Shown here: one piece after another, positions 23,691-34,900 of the stretch
How positions within the stretch are numbered: the first letter of the stretch is position 1
How the letters are laid out: each line of letters opens with the position of its first letter
Assembly: GCA_009746045.1 (NCBI GenBank)
Contig: RPFO01000103.1
Span: forward strand, 1,566,042 to 1,630,041
Direction of reading: 5' to 3'
DNA from: Mesostigma viride
Lineage: Eukaryota > Streptophyta > Mesostigmatophyceae > Mesostigmatales > Mesostigmataceae
DNA length: 64,000 nucleotides
Notes under the pieces: model-generated
What the model was told of the DNA's origin: nothing
Seen by the model: only the letters and a program-made list of their open reading frames with translations
The model's database searches: none
Position numbers and translations under genes: made by a program

Positions 23691-24281
23691 TTAGGAATAA
23701 TGAAGATCCCAACACTTGTCCTTGGTGTGGCCCAGCCTCTTGCAGTGTGGGCAGGGGGGCCCCTTCACCACCTTGGTGGCAAAGACCGTTTCGTCCAGAG
23801 GTCCTGAGCAATGGGGACATGACGTTGGCATGGGAGTGCTTTCCTGTTGTAGACAGCAGTGGTGGCCCCTGAGGACCGATCTCCAGGATGAGCACGGTGG
23901 ATGCGCAGATGGTCTTCTGCTCGGAGGACAGCCGCCTTGTAATCTGCCCAAGGAAGCTAGGTCGGCGGGCAGGTTGTAAGCAGACAGTACCGGACCGTAT
24001 TGCGCAGGCAGACGACGTCGGTGGGTGGTCACGAGGATCGACTCATGCGGACGGTTAGCAGACAGCAGGTTGTATTCCTTGAACTTGCGTTCCGTGGTGT
24101 TGATGTTAGCCTCGACTTGGTCGCCAGGAATCGACGCAGTAGACAGGAGTTCATCCAAAGTGGTGGCTTGGTAGGCCGCTGTTGTTTCCGTGTGTCCATC
24201 GACGTCGCACAAGATTTTCCAGGCCTCGTGGAAATACTTGTGGGGAGCTTGAGCGGCGTGGAGCAAGGCTGTGCCATCCAA
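23691..24281 (-). pseudogene. gag: copia-type Gag with zinc knuckle
   Basis: A minus-strand frame of about 196 residues. The first part (KYFHEAWKILCDVDGHTE, STASIPGDQVEANINTTERK, LVTTHRRRLPAQYGPVLSAY) resembles Gag polyproteins of Ty1/copia elements. The end carries a CCHC knuckle (CPHCKRLGHTKDKC), expected to bind genomic RNA. The middle around 23800-23900 reads poorly and probably contains a frameshift. No protease or other Pol domain follows before the 3' LTR. Confidence 0.75.
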
Positions 24282-24477
24282 AGCCGCGACCAGACTTGCA
24301 TAGCCGAGCTTTTGCTGCTTTTCGACCAGAGGTGCAGCCTCCCCTCTCAGGGCTGCATCATAGCCGATGGCGTCGTAAAGGCCCTCAACTTTGATTTAAA
24401 AAAAGGGGAACTGCTTTGGATCTGAGCCATTGAATGATAGACCTCGCAGCGCAGTCAATACAGTGTTTTCCTTTGGG

Positions 24478-24943
24478 TTAATTTTTCGCGCGGCAGCTGG
24501 CGCAGCCATGATGATTCGGGTGTCGCTGGAGCTTGGAAAGTTCCAAAAAATGGTGTGCAAGGTCCCTCAAAGATATTGCTCGTGTGTTTACCAGATTTTG
24601 CAGACGACTGATAGAGAAAAAAGGATGGTTGAACCACCGACAATGGAAAACTTCCGCGCGTAGGCCTTGCAAAAGCCACTTGATGTAGGTGTGCTCCTCG
24701 AAAAGATCTGGAAATATTCTGGAAATGTCTGTGAAAACGACTTTAGCTCTCTCCCAATATTCGTCGAAAGATTCGCCCTGCAGCTGGGAAAGCTGTACTG
24801 CCGAGAATAGACGCCGAGATTCCCGCGGAAACCACGGATTCATAAAAAATCTTGGTGCTGGCAGGGCTCTGGATGGGGATGTCAGGAAACGCAGGCTCAC
24901 GACTGTCGACCAGCGGCGTCCGGGCTTCCTCAGGCAAATACAA
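24478..24943 (-). pseudogene. gag: second Gag-like region, Retrotrans_gag type
   Basis: Two overlapping minus-strand frames follow the 5' LTR. One starts MYLPEEARTPLVDSREPAFP. After a shift, the other gives the core FSAVQLSQLQGESFDEYWER, RIFPDLFEEHTYIKWLLQGL and a short Cys-containing end. The QGES..EYW..A.....FP.....Y....LLQGLR pattern is typical of the capsid-like Gag of Ty3/gypsy and plant retrotransposons. It is a different family from the copia-type Gag further 3' in the same element, which suggests a mosaic or captured segment. Confidence 0.68.
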
Positions 24944-25002
24944 GTTATGTAATATCGCCGATTACCAAATATTTAACCAGAAAAAGCTTTCTGGCCCGCG
25001 GT

Positions 25003-25105
25003 GCGCAGGCCAGGTGCGCAGGCCAGGTGCGCAGGCCAGGTGCGCAGGCCAGGTGCGCAGGCCAGGTGCACAGGCCAGGTGCGCAGGCTAGGTGCGCAGG
25101 CCAGG
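25003..25105. repeat. 13-bp tandem array
   Basis: About eight copies of AGGTGCGCAGGCC lie head to tail with one or two substitutions, inside the 5' leader of the gag-only element. No coding role is likely. Confidence 0.9.
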
Positions 25106-25195
25106 TGCTGGTCGGCTGCTGCAGGAATTCAATGACGAAATGTTGTACGCGTAATTAATATTGGAGTCGGCCGTGGCCCCTCGCTTTCGATACCA

Positions 25196-25917
25196 TGTTA
25201 AATTACGGAGGAGGAGGAAAGATCTGTGAGCCGCTTCGACCTCAATATATATTGTATTAATGATTAAATTGCGTAGTGACCAAAGACATGGCCAACAAGG
25301 CCTTCCCAACAAGGGAATCGACCCAACAAGGGTGACGACTCCGACCAACAAGGTCTTTCCAACAAGGAATTCCCAACAAGGGTGTGAGTTGGACCAACAA
25401 GGTAACTTTCATTAGAAAATAGATTACGTTTTTATATCTTGTGTCGACCAAAGCATTGATGCTGAAAAGATGCCGATAGGATGAACTAGATGCCGATAAG
25501 GTGTCTCGAATGTTCTAGAGCATGATTCATCGAGAAGATAAGGTTCAGGAATATTCGATAAAGGTGCCGACACCCTTATGAGTGACTACATGTAGGAGCT
25601 GTACTGTCGTTCGGCACACATTTTATATGATAACTGTCGACTAAACAAATTCGTCACAAATTCTACATAGCATCGTCAAAACATTGCAAATATTTAGAAA
25701 CAATTCCGGTGAAGAGTTAGCTGATCTAATTGCAAAGGGTAACAATCGGTTCCCTGGCTACCAACGATCAGGTTCTTGACCAAAAGTACGTCAAATGTCA
25801 TCCTAATTGCTAAAGTGACAAATAAATGCCACCCGCTACCAACGGATGAAAAAGTATTGTAGTCCAGAAGTAAAAAAAAGGTGTCACACGTGGCAAACAG
25901 TGCCAGATTTTCTGACA
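25196..25917 (-). repeat. 5' LTR of gag-only element
   Basis: A 722-bp LTR with the same TGTTAA...CTGACA ends. AAGCA follows at 25918-25922. Confidence 0.9.
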
Positions 25918-25922
25918 AAGCA

Positions 25923-27818
25923 AACTGTTGCCGCGTGCGAGTAGCGTTCCGCGGCGACCGCGATTGGGGGGTCGACCGTACGGGTTCCCTTACATGCGTG
26001 CCGTTGGCTTGGTTGCGTCCACTGGTTGCGCGGCAAAGTTTGGCCCATTTCTGCCACCATTGCGGCCAAACTTTTCTCCTCCACCCCCCCCCCGATTTTG
26101 GCGGGCGTGCTGAAAGTTGTTTGCCCAAACTGTTGCCGAAAGTGTCGCGCAAACTTGTCCGTATTCGAGTAGCGTGGCCTATTGACCACAGAATTGCGGC
26201 ATTGCGACCGATTCAAGCGGTATGTGTGCGACAAACGTGGTGGGGTTGTTGCCCGGTTATTGGCCGGGAACTAGCGGCAGTTTGACCACAGAATTGCGGC
26301 ATTGTTGCCCGGTTGCTGCCCGGTTGGTTCGTCACTTAGTAGCGTGTCGTGGCGACTGCGTCGTGTCGTGTCGCTGCGTGCCAAAGGACAGCTCGGTAGC
26401 GTTGGTTTCAATGATTTCAACAGATTTTAACGGATGCAACGAAGGCGAGAAGGGACGAAGACAACGATAGCATGCGGAATGCAGAGATATCGTGCGAATT
26501 CGTGAAAGAAGGTCATTGAATGATGTTGTTTGTTCATTTTGAAAAGTCAGGTGATGTGGGATTCAATCAACGGCAAGGGAGCGTTTATACCGGCATTGAA
26601 ATCGAAAGTGTGCTGCTTTTCGTCAAGATTTCCATTACTATCGGTTCGCGCCACCAGTCTCGCGGGATCCGCGTCCTGCATGGAAGGGGGAATTCTATCA
26701 AGGAGACATCTAGCGCAGCTAGGCCAGAAATCAGGGGAATCCGGACCCTTTCTCATCCCCCCGGGCGAAGGACGATACCTTTTGTGGTGGGATCTACTTT
26801 GTGGTGGGATCATCTTCTGTGGTGGCTCGCGCCTTGACACCTCACAGGCATGCAACGTAGATAACATCATTAAAACTCCGGCGGCGCTGCAGGGCGGCAT
26901 GGCAAGGGATCTGGCGCTACCTGACGGGAAAGAAGGCATAACCTCACGTTGATAACGTTGCTAAGAAGCGAAACATGTCGGCAGGCTGTCGGGGGCAGGC
27001 ATGTCGAGTGGTTTTTGAGTGGTTTGTTGGAAGGTGTGTGCTACAGGTACCAGTTGTATGTAAATATTGAGGCAATCAAACCTTTCTTAGCACCGGCTTC
27101 ACTGTGCTTGGAGGGTCACTGTGCTTGGAAGCTCACAAGCTTGTGTATTTTTAGCAAACGGATGTGTTGGAAAGAAAGTGACATGGGTTGAGACAGTGGA
27201 AAGACAGTGACATGGGTAAGGCTGTATGTTATGTGTATACATATCTTGCGTATGCGTAGGTTGCATTATGCGTATGCGTTTGTTGATGCCAAATGCCGGT
27301 ATATTGAATTTGGTCTTGTGGCAAGCTTTGGTTTCTTATCAAAGGGTTGTGCTGGAAAGAAAGGTGACAGGGGTTGATCTCAGGGGCATACTGCATGTGC
27401 GAAACTGCACTGGGTACTCCTTACCTGTCCGGTCATTGGTAAGGCACGGGGCGTGCCAGGGGTTGACCTGAGGGGCGTACGGCATGGGTGAAACTGCATG
27501 TGGGTAGAGGGCATCTGTGGTAAGGCAGTACGTCATGCCGGGTATACATGGTTGTCTCCCTGATACATATATTTCGGGTCGTCTTTTCGGGGTTTAATTT
27601 CCTCATGTTGCATGCCATTCTTACCTCCATATTTGTCATTCTCAATGAATGCATATATTGCGTTATGCGTACATGTAAATTAAATTAAATTAAATTATAA
27701 CATGCCTCCCTTGGGAGATCATGTAGCACATATTCCTTGATGGATGGTGGAGTGGAGAGAGCAGCGTAATCTACCTAACCTAACGCTAAACTAAATTAAA
27801 AACCAAGTTTATCAACTA
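25923..27818. other. unannotated stretch, no gene recognised
   Basis: Short open frames occur on both strands, but none has a recognisable domain or composition unlike chance. The word CACAGAATTGCGGCATTG occurs twice (about 26186 and 26286). An imperfect direct duplication (GGGGTTGA..TGAGGGGC.TAC..CATG.G.GAAACTGCA) occurs at about 27370-27412 and 27459-27505. AAATT repeats lie at 27677-27697. This is probably old, decayed repeat DNA. Confidence 0.6.
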
Positions 27819-28010
27819 TATTAAAAACCATCGGGCATCCTGTGGTCCGTACGCCGTAACTTTCCGTACATTTCAGTGAATAACTCGTGATCGACGGGTG
27901 TCCTTTTCGCCTTTTACCGTTGGGCACAAGTCGTCGGAATTTGGAGATCGTACAGGCTTCCGTGCGTGGCTGGATCGAAGACGGCGTATCTTGAGCGGAG
28001 GACGAAAGGC
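27819..28010 (+). repeat. dispersed repeat, left copy
   Basis: About 190 bp (starting ACTATATTAAAAACCATCGG) recurs in the same orientation at about 37030-37245, on the far side of copia-like copy 2. Copy 2 has its own exact target duplicate, so these copies are older and not part of it. They may be two members of one dispersed family or the ends of a larger decayed element. Confidence 0.65.
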
Positions 28011-28315
28011 GTTTGTTCAGTGAGACGCTATTGGCGTTCACTCGCGGGCATCTTTTATGGCTTTAAAGTCGTCTCGCGACATTTTGACGTTAGCGAGTCG
28101 ATCGAGCTTGACTGGCGCGTAGTTGGTCGAACTTTTGCGACTTGCCACCTGTCGACTCATCGAAACTGGGTCGCCTACTAGAGTGACGGTCGGCTTGACG
28201 GCTTTCGTCTTTTCGCCGTTGCTATCGCCGTGTTCGGCTTTCCACCTGTTTCGACTTTCTACCTGTCGGAATGACGAAACTGCGTTAGCGGCCGGACAGG
28301 TTCGCCAGAAGTTAT

Positions 28316-28963
28316 AGTTAGCATTTTGGGCAACCAATATGCTAAGTGGATGCAGTTTGAAAAGACCTTTCCAACGCCGTGCTGACCGCCTGAAACAGAC
28401 AAGGGACGAGAAAGATATGAGGTCCCGAAGTCCTAGCCGTCCGTGGCCGACTAGGGTACAGTCCTCTGGTATAGTGGACAGGACACGTGGCAGGCCGTGC
28501 CTGCACAGGCTTAGCCTGACTATCACGTGACTGTGGTCCACGTAGGCCAGAGGAGCAGCAGCCTGTGGCTGGTGGAATACAGGACTGGCACAGGTCTGCA
28601 AGGATACTAGGCCTTGCAGGCTTGTGACAGGTCCTGTACTTCCTAGGTTGCAGAGTCTAGGCAAATCCAGTTCGTCCTGGCTCTGCACTGATGCCAGTGG
28701 ACGTTGAGGATTTGCTTGCATGCCTGCACGTGCCTCGTCACGCCGATGGGAACGAGGAACAACGCAAAGGATATAGCTTGGTCATGGGGGATGACCAGCT
28801 ATCTTGGCAAGCACGAACCGAGGCTCCCACATTGGACGTGGAACCGCTCACCGTGGTCGTGGCTTGGTGCACGGGTTAAAAGGTTGCTGCCTTTGCAACT
28901 TTGGCTCATCCCGTTGTGTGGCGCGAGAGACCAGGAACTCACAGTTCTGGCTGTTCGCTAACT
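28316..28963 (+). repeat. 5' LTR of copia-like copy 2
   Basis: A 648-bp LTR. A TTAAAAGG box (about 28876) lies some 50 bp before CAGGAACTCACAG and may be the core promoter of the element. The opposite strand carries a long open frame, but it also runs into flanking DNA and is considered incidental. Confidence 0.93.
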
Positions 28964-28997
28964 CGTACTATTGCATTTCTGTTGTGCAAGGTTTTTC

Positions 28998-29687
28998 ATG
29001 TCGGCCGAGGCTCGGGTCGAGACACCTGAGTCATCCCCAGGGCACGAAGCAGCTCCCGAGGCGCCAGCGCGCGAGAACGCGTTTTTCCCCTATTCCCACC
29101 CATCCAACGCTTCTACGTTTGTGCAGGCCGCCTACGTTGCGAGGGGTCTTGCGGAAGGAGGTTGGGTTGCTGTGTTTGGAAACGCAGCAGGGCCGTCGGC
29201 AAACGACCCAGTGGTGATGAGGATAAGGGCGACGACGTCGCCAGGGGAGACGGGTCGGGTCTGCACGGAGCGGCTCGTCGCTATTCGCGACGAAATAGCT
29301 TCGTTGATCTACAGTTTGGAGGTCGCGTACCAGGGCGGGCACGTCACCATTCAGGCGCTGGACTTAGCGCGTGAAACGCTGGGCCAGCTGGTGGCCATTT
29401 GTTTAGGTGGTACCAGATTGTATAACCACTGGGTGGCGACAAGCTCGCTGGGGGAGGGGACCGACGCGTCACATATTATACGGGACGCGCAGACGCGTGA
29501 AGCCGACAGTCCGTGGGATTCGGCTGAAGTGGTGGCTCAGACGTGTGAGCACCTGGTCAATATCTTGACCCAAGAGGCGCGTGGTCACGCCGATCACTGG
29601 GTGATCACACACGACCAGCCGGCATTTGGTCGACCTTGGATACACCGAGGTTGCAAAGCAGGCCGGGGGCGTGTGGGCCAACGGTGA
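28998..29687 (+). CDS. unknown 5' ORF of copia-like copy 2
   Basis: A 229-residue frame begins MSAEARVETPESSPGHEAAP, 34 bp after the LTR. An ATG nine codons upstream (28971) is a possible alternative start. The N-terminus is acidic and Pro-rich. The body is helical in character (VCTERLVAIRDEIASLIYSL, LDLARETLGQLVAICLGG), with a His-rich tail (WVITHDQPAFGRPWIHRG). No known domain is recognised. The same ORF is present with hardly any change in copy 1. Its position before a separate gag resembles an added 5' ORF rather than the usual Gag start. Confidence 0.62.
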   Translation: MSAEARVETPESSPGHEAAPEAPARENAFFPYSHPSNASTFVQAAYVARGLAEGGWVAVFGNAAGPSANDPVVMRIRATTSPGETGRVCTERLVAIRDEIASLIYSLEVAYQGGHVTIQALDLARETLGQLVAICLGGTRLYNHWVATSSLGEGTDASHIIRDAQTREADSPWDSAEVVAQTCEHLVNILTQEARGHADHWVITHDQPAFGRPWIHRGCKAGRGRVGQR

Positions 29688-30193
29688 CAGTCATCACCGG
29701 TCGGGACGTCACCGACGAGGATTTTCACAGCGAGTTCGTGGATCGCCCCACGGGCATCATAGCTCGTTCGTCACAGCAGATTGACGAAGGGGACGGCACA
29801 AACGAGGCTACTCAGCTCGGCGTAGGGCGGAGTTGCATATCCCGTTTGAGCCGGAGCACGACTTCGCTGAGATTGGTCGGGGGTCACGGAACGACAGGCG
29901 GGGTGGTGGCAGTCGGTGGGTCAGGAACCTGCAGTGGTATCGCCGTGGTAGTGCGCCTAGGCTGCCGGTGAGCAGACACCAGCCGGGAGGCCGGTGAGCC
30001 GGGTATTAGGTCCTTACAACGCGGAGGAGGTCCGCTCAGTTCCGCGCGTGGGGACACCGGTGGCACGCACAGCGCAGGAGCGTGAGGAGGAGGCCATAGC
30101 TGAGGAAGGCCAGCGGCTTCTTCAGGCAGCACCAGCGCTTGAGCCAGTTTTCCTTGTCTGTCGCCTGTTTTGTTTTGCCTCCCACTGTATATA
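29688..30193 (+). other. region between 5' ORF and gag with overlapping frames
   Basis: A frame from about 29636 to 29971 overlaps the end of the 5' ORF. Another frame around 29810-30000 reads AELHIPFEPEHDFAEIGRG and ends SRHQPGGR. These look protein-like but are not joined, so the 5' ORF may once have extended here. A TATATAAT run (30187-30194) leads into the gag ATG. Confidence 0.4.
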
Positions 30194-31546
30194 ATGCCTC
30201 GTGGCAAACCGGGAGACGGCGACAAGGGCGAGATGGAGGCACCGGCTGGAGCAAGCCAGGAGCCTCGGCAAGACAAGGAGCAGCTGGTGGGAGAGGCGAT
30301 CCCAGCCAGCGACGGCGATGGGGGAAAGAGACCAGGCGGCAAGAGAAGGCATGAAGACGCGGTGGAGGAGGCGCGCAAGGTGCGGGCAACAGGGCCAACG
30401 GATGCGATAACGGTGGCAAATGGGCAACCTGCCGTGGAGAAGCGTAAGAGGGACCCCTCCGCTGACGGCAATGGTAAGAGGACTCACGTGGATGTGCTCT
30501 CCCCTGTGCCTGCTGGACCAAGTGGTGCTGTTGTTGTGACACCCGCTGTGGTGGAGCCAGTGAAGGCGCTGCCAGGGTCGAGACCTCACATGAGTGCTGT
30601 CACTGTTATGAATGGTCAAAAGCCTCTTAACCCACCACTAGCACAGGAAGCTTTGGACAAGTGGCTTGAGGACATGGAGCTTGTTGTGTGCTCCGTGGAC
30701 CCCACTGTCAACCTAGTGCAAGTGTTTCACTCGTCCACGTGCAACAGGGACTCGTCAGAGCGTGTCAGGGAAAGGCTAGGACTGCTGTCAAGGATAAGCT
30801 AACCTGGGCACAGTTCCTGGAAGGGTTGAGGGAGGAGTTCTCTGACAAGGTTCTCAACCTCACCAACTATTACAAGCATCAGTATGACACCTTTGAGATA
30901 GTGGGCCCTGTGGCAGAGGAATGGGCTAGGCTCAACCGTATCAGGGACAAGGGGGCCAAGTATGGCTTCCTGGTCACAGATAGGGCCTTGGCAGACTATT
31001 TCCTGGACCGTATGGGTTTGAGTGTGGATGGGAGGAACGGTGCCCGCATGTTTCTTAACCAGACTGATGGCTCCTTGCGTGCTCTGGAGCTTGTAATCCT
31101 CAGCATAAGGAAGCCAGATCCTGCCTGCAAAGCTATCCAGTCCCATGGCAGCAATGCCACCTCCGCTGTGCAGGGCCAAGGTGATGTCCCCGGGTACCCA
31201 GCCCGTGATGGGGCAAGGCCCAACAAGCGTAAGCGCTTCAGGCGCCAGAGGCAGGGGGCTCAGGGTGGCAAGGGTGCAGGTTCCCAAGGAGGGGTTGGGA
31301 GCCAGCAAGCTGGTGGTCAGCAGGGTAAGGGTGGCCAAGGGCAAGGCAAGGGCCAAGCTCAAGGCAACCAGGGCAAGCAGGGTGGACAGTCTCAGGGAGG
31401 CCAGGGAAGCCTGGCAAGGGTGGGGCTGGGTCTGGGAAGAAGGGTGGGCATGCTTTGTGTGTGGCAAGGAAGGTCACTGGCGTCGTGAGTGTCCTGACAG
31501 GAAGGCCAAGCCTGCTGGGGCAGGGGGCCAGTCTGGGCAGCAGTGA
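30194..31546 (+). pseudogene. gag: copia-like copy 2 Gag, split across three frames
   Basis: The start is the ATG of MPRGKPGDGDKGEMEAPAGA. The first frame runs to about 30770 (PLAQEALDKWLEDMELVVCS). A second frame takes over with the capsid-like core (WAQFLEGLREEFSDKV, EEWARLNRIRDKG, DYFLDRMGLS) and a Gly/Gln-rich linker (GKGGQGQGKGQAQGNQGKQG). A third frame holds the CCHC knuckle CFVCGKEGHWRREC and ends at 31546. Gag would form the particle and bind RNA. The same breaks occur in copy 1. Without recoding, a full Gag cannot be made. Confidence 0.83.
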
Positions 31547-31591
31547 CTAGCATCATCCCCTGTAAATAGTCAATCACCCCTTGGGGAAGGT

Positions 31592-31997
31592 GTGCTGGAT
31601 GTACATAAGGATGGGGGTGTGCCCCTTGTGCAGCACCAAGGGTGTAAAGATGTTGTTCTTCCACTGGATTGCAATAACAATGCTGCAGCTGAATTCCCTA
31701 TGCCTCATGCAGGTGGTGGGTCTCCAGCAGGTGCTGGCCTGGAGGGCCAAGGGACCTTGCTGGAAGGGCCTGGAGCGGTCCAGGGTGCAGGACCTGACTT
31801 GGGGCGTCAGGACGGCCTGCAGGGAAGCCCTGGAACCTCAGGAGTGGATCATGTGTCCCCACACACGGTTCAGACGTCTCGCCAGGTCAGTACTGACAGA
31901 GTGCTGAGCTATGCTGAGGCTGGCCATAGTTGCATCACATGTTTGGGCATTCTGGGCAGGCAGCAATGTTTGCTTGGAAGCTAGGTAGGGAGCCTTT
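31592..31997 (+). pseudogene. pol: pre-integrase and integrase zinc-binding region, frame-broken
   Basis: One frame from 31592 reads LVQHQGCKDVVLPLDCNNNA, like the segment before integrase in copia Pol. Near 31928 another frame gives LHHMFGHSGQAAMFAWKLG, the His half of the HHCC finger. The Cys half (NCGC) lies in the frame of the large Pol ORF that follows. Only about 45 bp separate the gag stop from this segment, so no protease fits between gag and integrase. Copy 1 has the same frame changes. Confidence 0.72.
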
Positions 31998-34900
31998 GTG
32001 GGAGGCTGCCAGGCTGCTGCTGAGAACTGTGGTTGCCAGGAGAATGCTGTTCACCCACCTCAGTCCCATGCTAGGGAGCCTGCTAGGGAGCGTGGCGACA
32101 TCCAGATGGATATCCAGCATATCAGGGGCTTGTATATATTGGTGGGGGTGGACAGGTTCAGTAGATACAGGCTGATAGACGTTCTGCCTGGTATGCAGGA
32201 GCACCACTTGTTGTTGGGTATGAAGGCCCTGATCCCAGGCTTTGGGGTGTGCAAGAGTGTGCAGGCAGACTTGCAGTTTGACTGTTTGCTCAAGCATCAG
32301 GACCAGCTGCCTTGTAAGCTGGTAGTAGTCCCCAGGGAGAGTCATGGGCAGCAAGGGGCTGTAGAGAGATCCATACGTGAAGTGAAGACAGTGGTGCTAG
32401 CAGCAGAGTCAGTGCCACTTGTGGCATCTGCCTTAGAGAGGGCAGCCTGGTGTAAGGGGATAGAAGAGCAGCTGAACCACAGGGTTAACTATTACTTTGA
32501 TGGTGTGGCTGTCTCTCCCCTGGCCCTGCAGTATAGCTTGTTGCCTGAGAACGTGGTGCAGGCCAGTCTTAGGAAGGCAGATAGGTTATTTGCCCAGCTG
32601 AGACGTAAGGACAAGAACTGGAATGTGCTGAGGCCTCAGGTGGGGCTGAAGGTCAGGATGTGGAAGGAACCATCTATTCCAGGCAAGCGGGGGAAGTGGC
32701 AGGATGGGGTTGTCACTCGTGTGGAAGAAGCTAACAGATCTTGCCTGGTGGCTTTGGAAAAGGATCCAAGGCACGTGTACAGGTTGTCCTGGGCTCATGT
32801 CAAGGAAAGAAGGCCACATGCAATCTGGCCTGCAGACGGGCCAGGCCCTCCCAGCTGGGTTGAGGAGCCAGGCCAGAGCCAGGCAGCAGCAGCTAACAAT
32901 CCTCTGGTGGTGGATGATGGTCTGTCCCTGCTGGAAGATGACGAGCAGGAGGAGGCTGCTGAAGCAACTGTCACAAGGCCAGAGGGGACGGGGCAGCCAC
33001 CTAAGGCCCGGGGGCCTCTCATGGCGGACGTCATCCGAGCACTCATGCGCAGCAAACATGATCCCAAGGTATCCAAGCTCACGGGGTGGGGGTCGTGCTG
33101 GGCAGCTACAATGGAGGTAGATACCAACTCACAGGTGTCTGTCATCAGGGAAGAGGATGCTGTAGGCTTACAGATGTCCCATCCCAGTTGCCTTGCTGTG
33201 TCTGATTTCTCAGGAAAGGTGTCCATGAAGATCCTTGGGGAAGTGAGTGTGCCTATCTTAGGGGTGCCCACCACGTTCTGTGTGGTAGAGGGCTATAAGG
33301 GGCCTGCCATTCTGGGACAGAACTTCTTGTGCATGCCAGGGGTTACTTTGACCTCTGATGAGTTGGCACTAGAAGGCAGGGGCAGCCTCCCCCTTGAAAG
33401 ATATCACTATTCCCAGGGTCTTGCAGTGGCGGTGAAGGCTGTTAGGAGTCAGCCAGCTGAGGGTCCTCAGAGTCAGGAGCCCATAGCTGAGGACTTGTTG
33501 ATAATCCCAACCACCTTTGATCCAAGGCAGTTAGGGGTAAACAGGTACCAGATAGCTGCTCACAGTCCTATTCCCTGGCGCCAGCTAGTCGAGATGATGC
33601 AGAGCCCCAAGATGGCTAAGGCATGGACTCTTGGCTTTGTTGCTTCTGGGCATGAGTGGATAGTTTCCAACTGTGCAGAACCTGTGGATGAGCTGCCAGA
33701 AGTTCACCAGCTGCTCAGATTGATGTTTGTCCTCAAGCTCAAGGAGGTTGATGGTGTCCAGGTGCCACATGTCAGACCAGTTGTAACCGAGTATCATGGC
33801 ACTGGCCAGTTGTTAGATGAGGAGCTCTATACTCCAGGGATGCTGCATGACACGTGGAGGATTCTGCTGTGTATATTTCTGTCTTTTCTGGTTAAGGGTG
33901 TGCCCTATAGCTCTGTGCTGATTGATTTCAAGAGGGCTTTTCTCAAGGGTGACCAAGATCAGGCTAGGCAGACTTGGAGAGATATCCCTCCTTTCTTTGT
34001 GACTGTACCTGCTGTATGGAGAGCAGAGATAAAGGCCAGGTACCTGAGAATTCTGAAAGGGTTGGAAGGTCTCAGGTCCAGTCCCATTATCTGGAGAAAG
34101 AGCCTAGAGAAATTCTTGAAGAATACTTGTGGGTTTTCTGTGTCTCCAGTGGATCCCTGTTTGTTCCAAGGGTCCCACAATGGCCTTCCTGTCTTTGCCT
34201 CACTGCATGGTGATGACCTGCATCTCATAGGTCCACCAGACTGGGTTGAGGCTGTCTTGGCTAAGATCCAGAAGCGGTTTGAGCTGGGTAAGATACAGCA
34301 CATGGTGGAGAATGAGCCTATGGTCTTCTGTGGCATGCAGGCTACGTTGTTCCAAGCCAAGGGCTCGTGGTTCATCAGGATGGAGGGTGGTAAGGACTAC
34401 CCACAGCAGATTGTAGATGCATTGCAGGAGCCCATCACGCAGGCTAGGTGTGCTACCATCAGGGGCATGCTGGCATGGCTTGCAAGTATATGTGCCCCTG
34501 ACTTGCTGGTTCTGAGTCGACTTACTGATTCCCAGCTGGTTGAGGTGGGTGCTGAGAGTGTGGTGCAGGCTGTCATGATGTCTCCCCCTCTCATACTGGG
34601 TCCTGTGGATTTGTACAAGCCCCTTGACATGGTTCTCTATGTGGACAGTTCTATGGATAATAGGAAGGTCACAGAGGTCAGGGGCAGGGCAGCAGCATTA
34701 GTTACCCTGGAGCAAGATCACACCTCACTTGTTACCTGGTACAGTCGGTTGCAGAACAGGGTTACACCCAGCAGTGATATTGCTGAGTGCAGGGCAATCT
34801 GTGAAGGGCTGCATACTGCTCTTTACTTGAGGGAGCTCTTCTACCAGCTATGTCAAGTGGCTTCCTGTAGGTTGCAGCTGCACACACTGGTGAGGACTGA

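Larger units (their letters stand above)
22795..25917 (-). mobile_element. gag-only LTR retrotransposon (TR-GAG-like)
   Basis: A 3123-bp element has LTRs at 22795-23512 and 25196-25917, canonical TGTTAA...CTGACA ends and a perfect target duplication AAGCA (22790-22794 and 25918-25922). On the minus strand a TGGTATCGAAAGC primer-site-like sequence directly follows the 5' LTR (25183-25195). The inside holds only Gag-like frames and a 13-bp tandem array. No protease, RT or integrase is visible, so it would need enzymes from another element. This layout matches the known class of terminal-repeat elements carrying only gag. Confidence 0.88.

Noticed and set aside
25003-25105. Possible CRISPR-like array
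   Set aside because: The 13-bp units are contiguous with no spacers, and the context is a eukaryotic retrotransposon leader.
25694-26285. Frames of 116-152 residues crossing the gag-only element's LTR border
   Set aside because: They read from the LTR into flanking DNA across the target duplicate, so they cannot be one ancestral gene.
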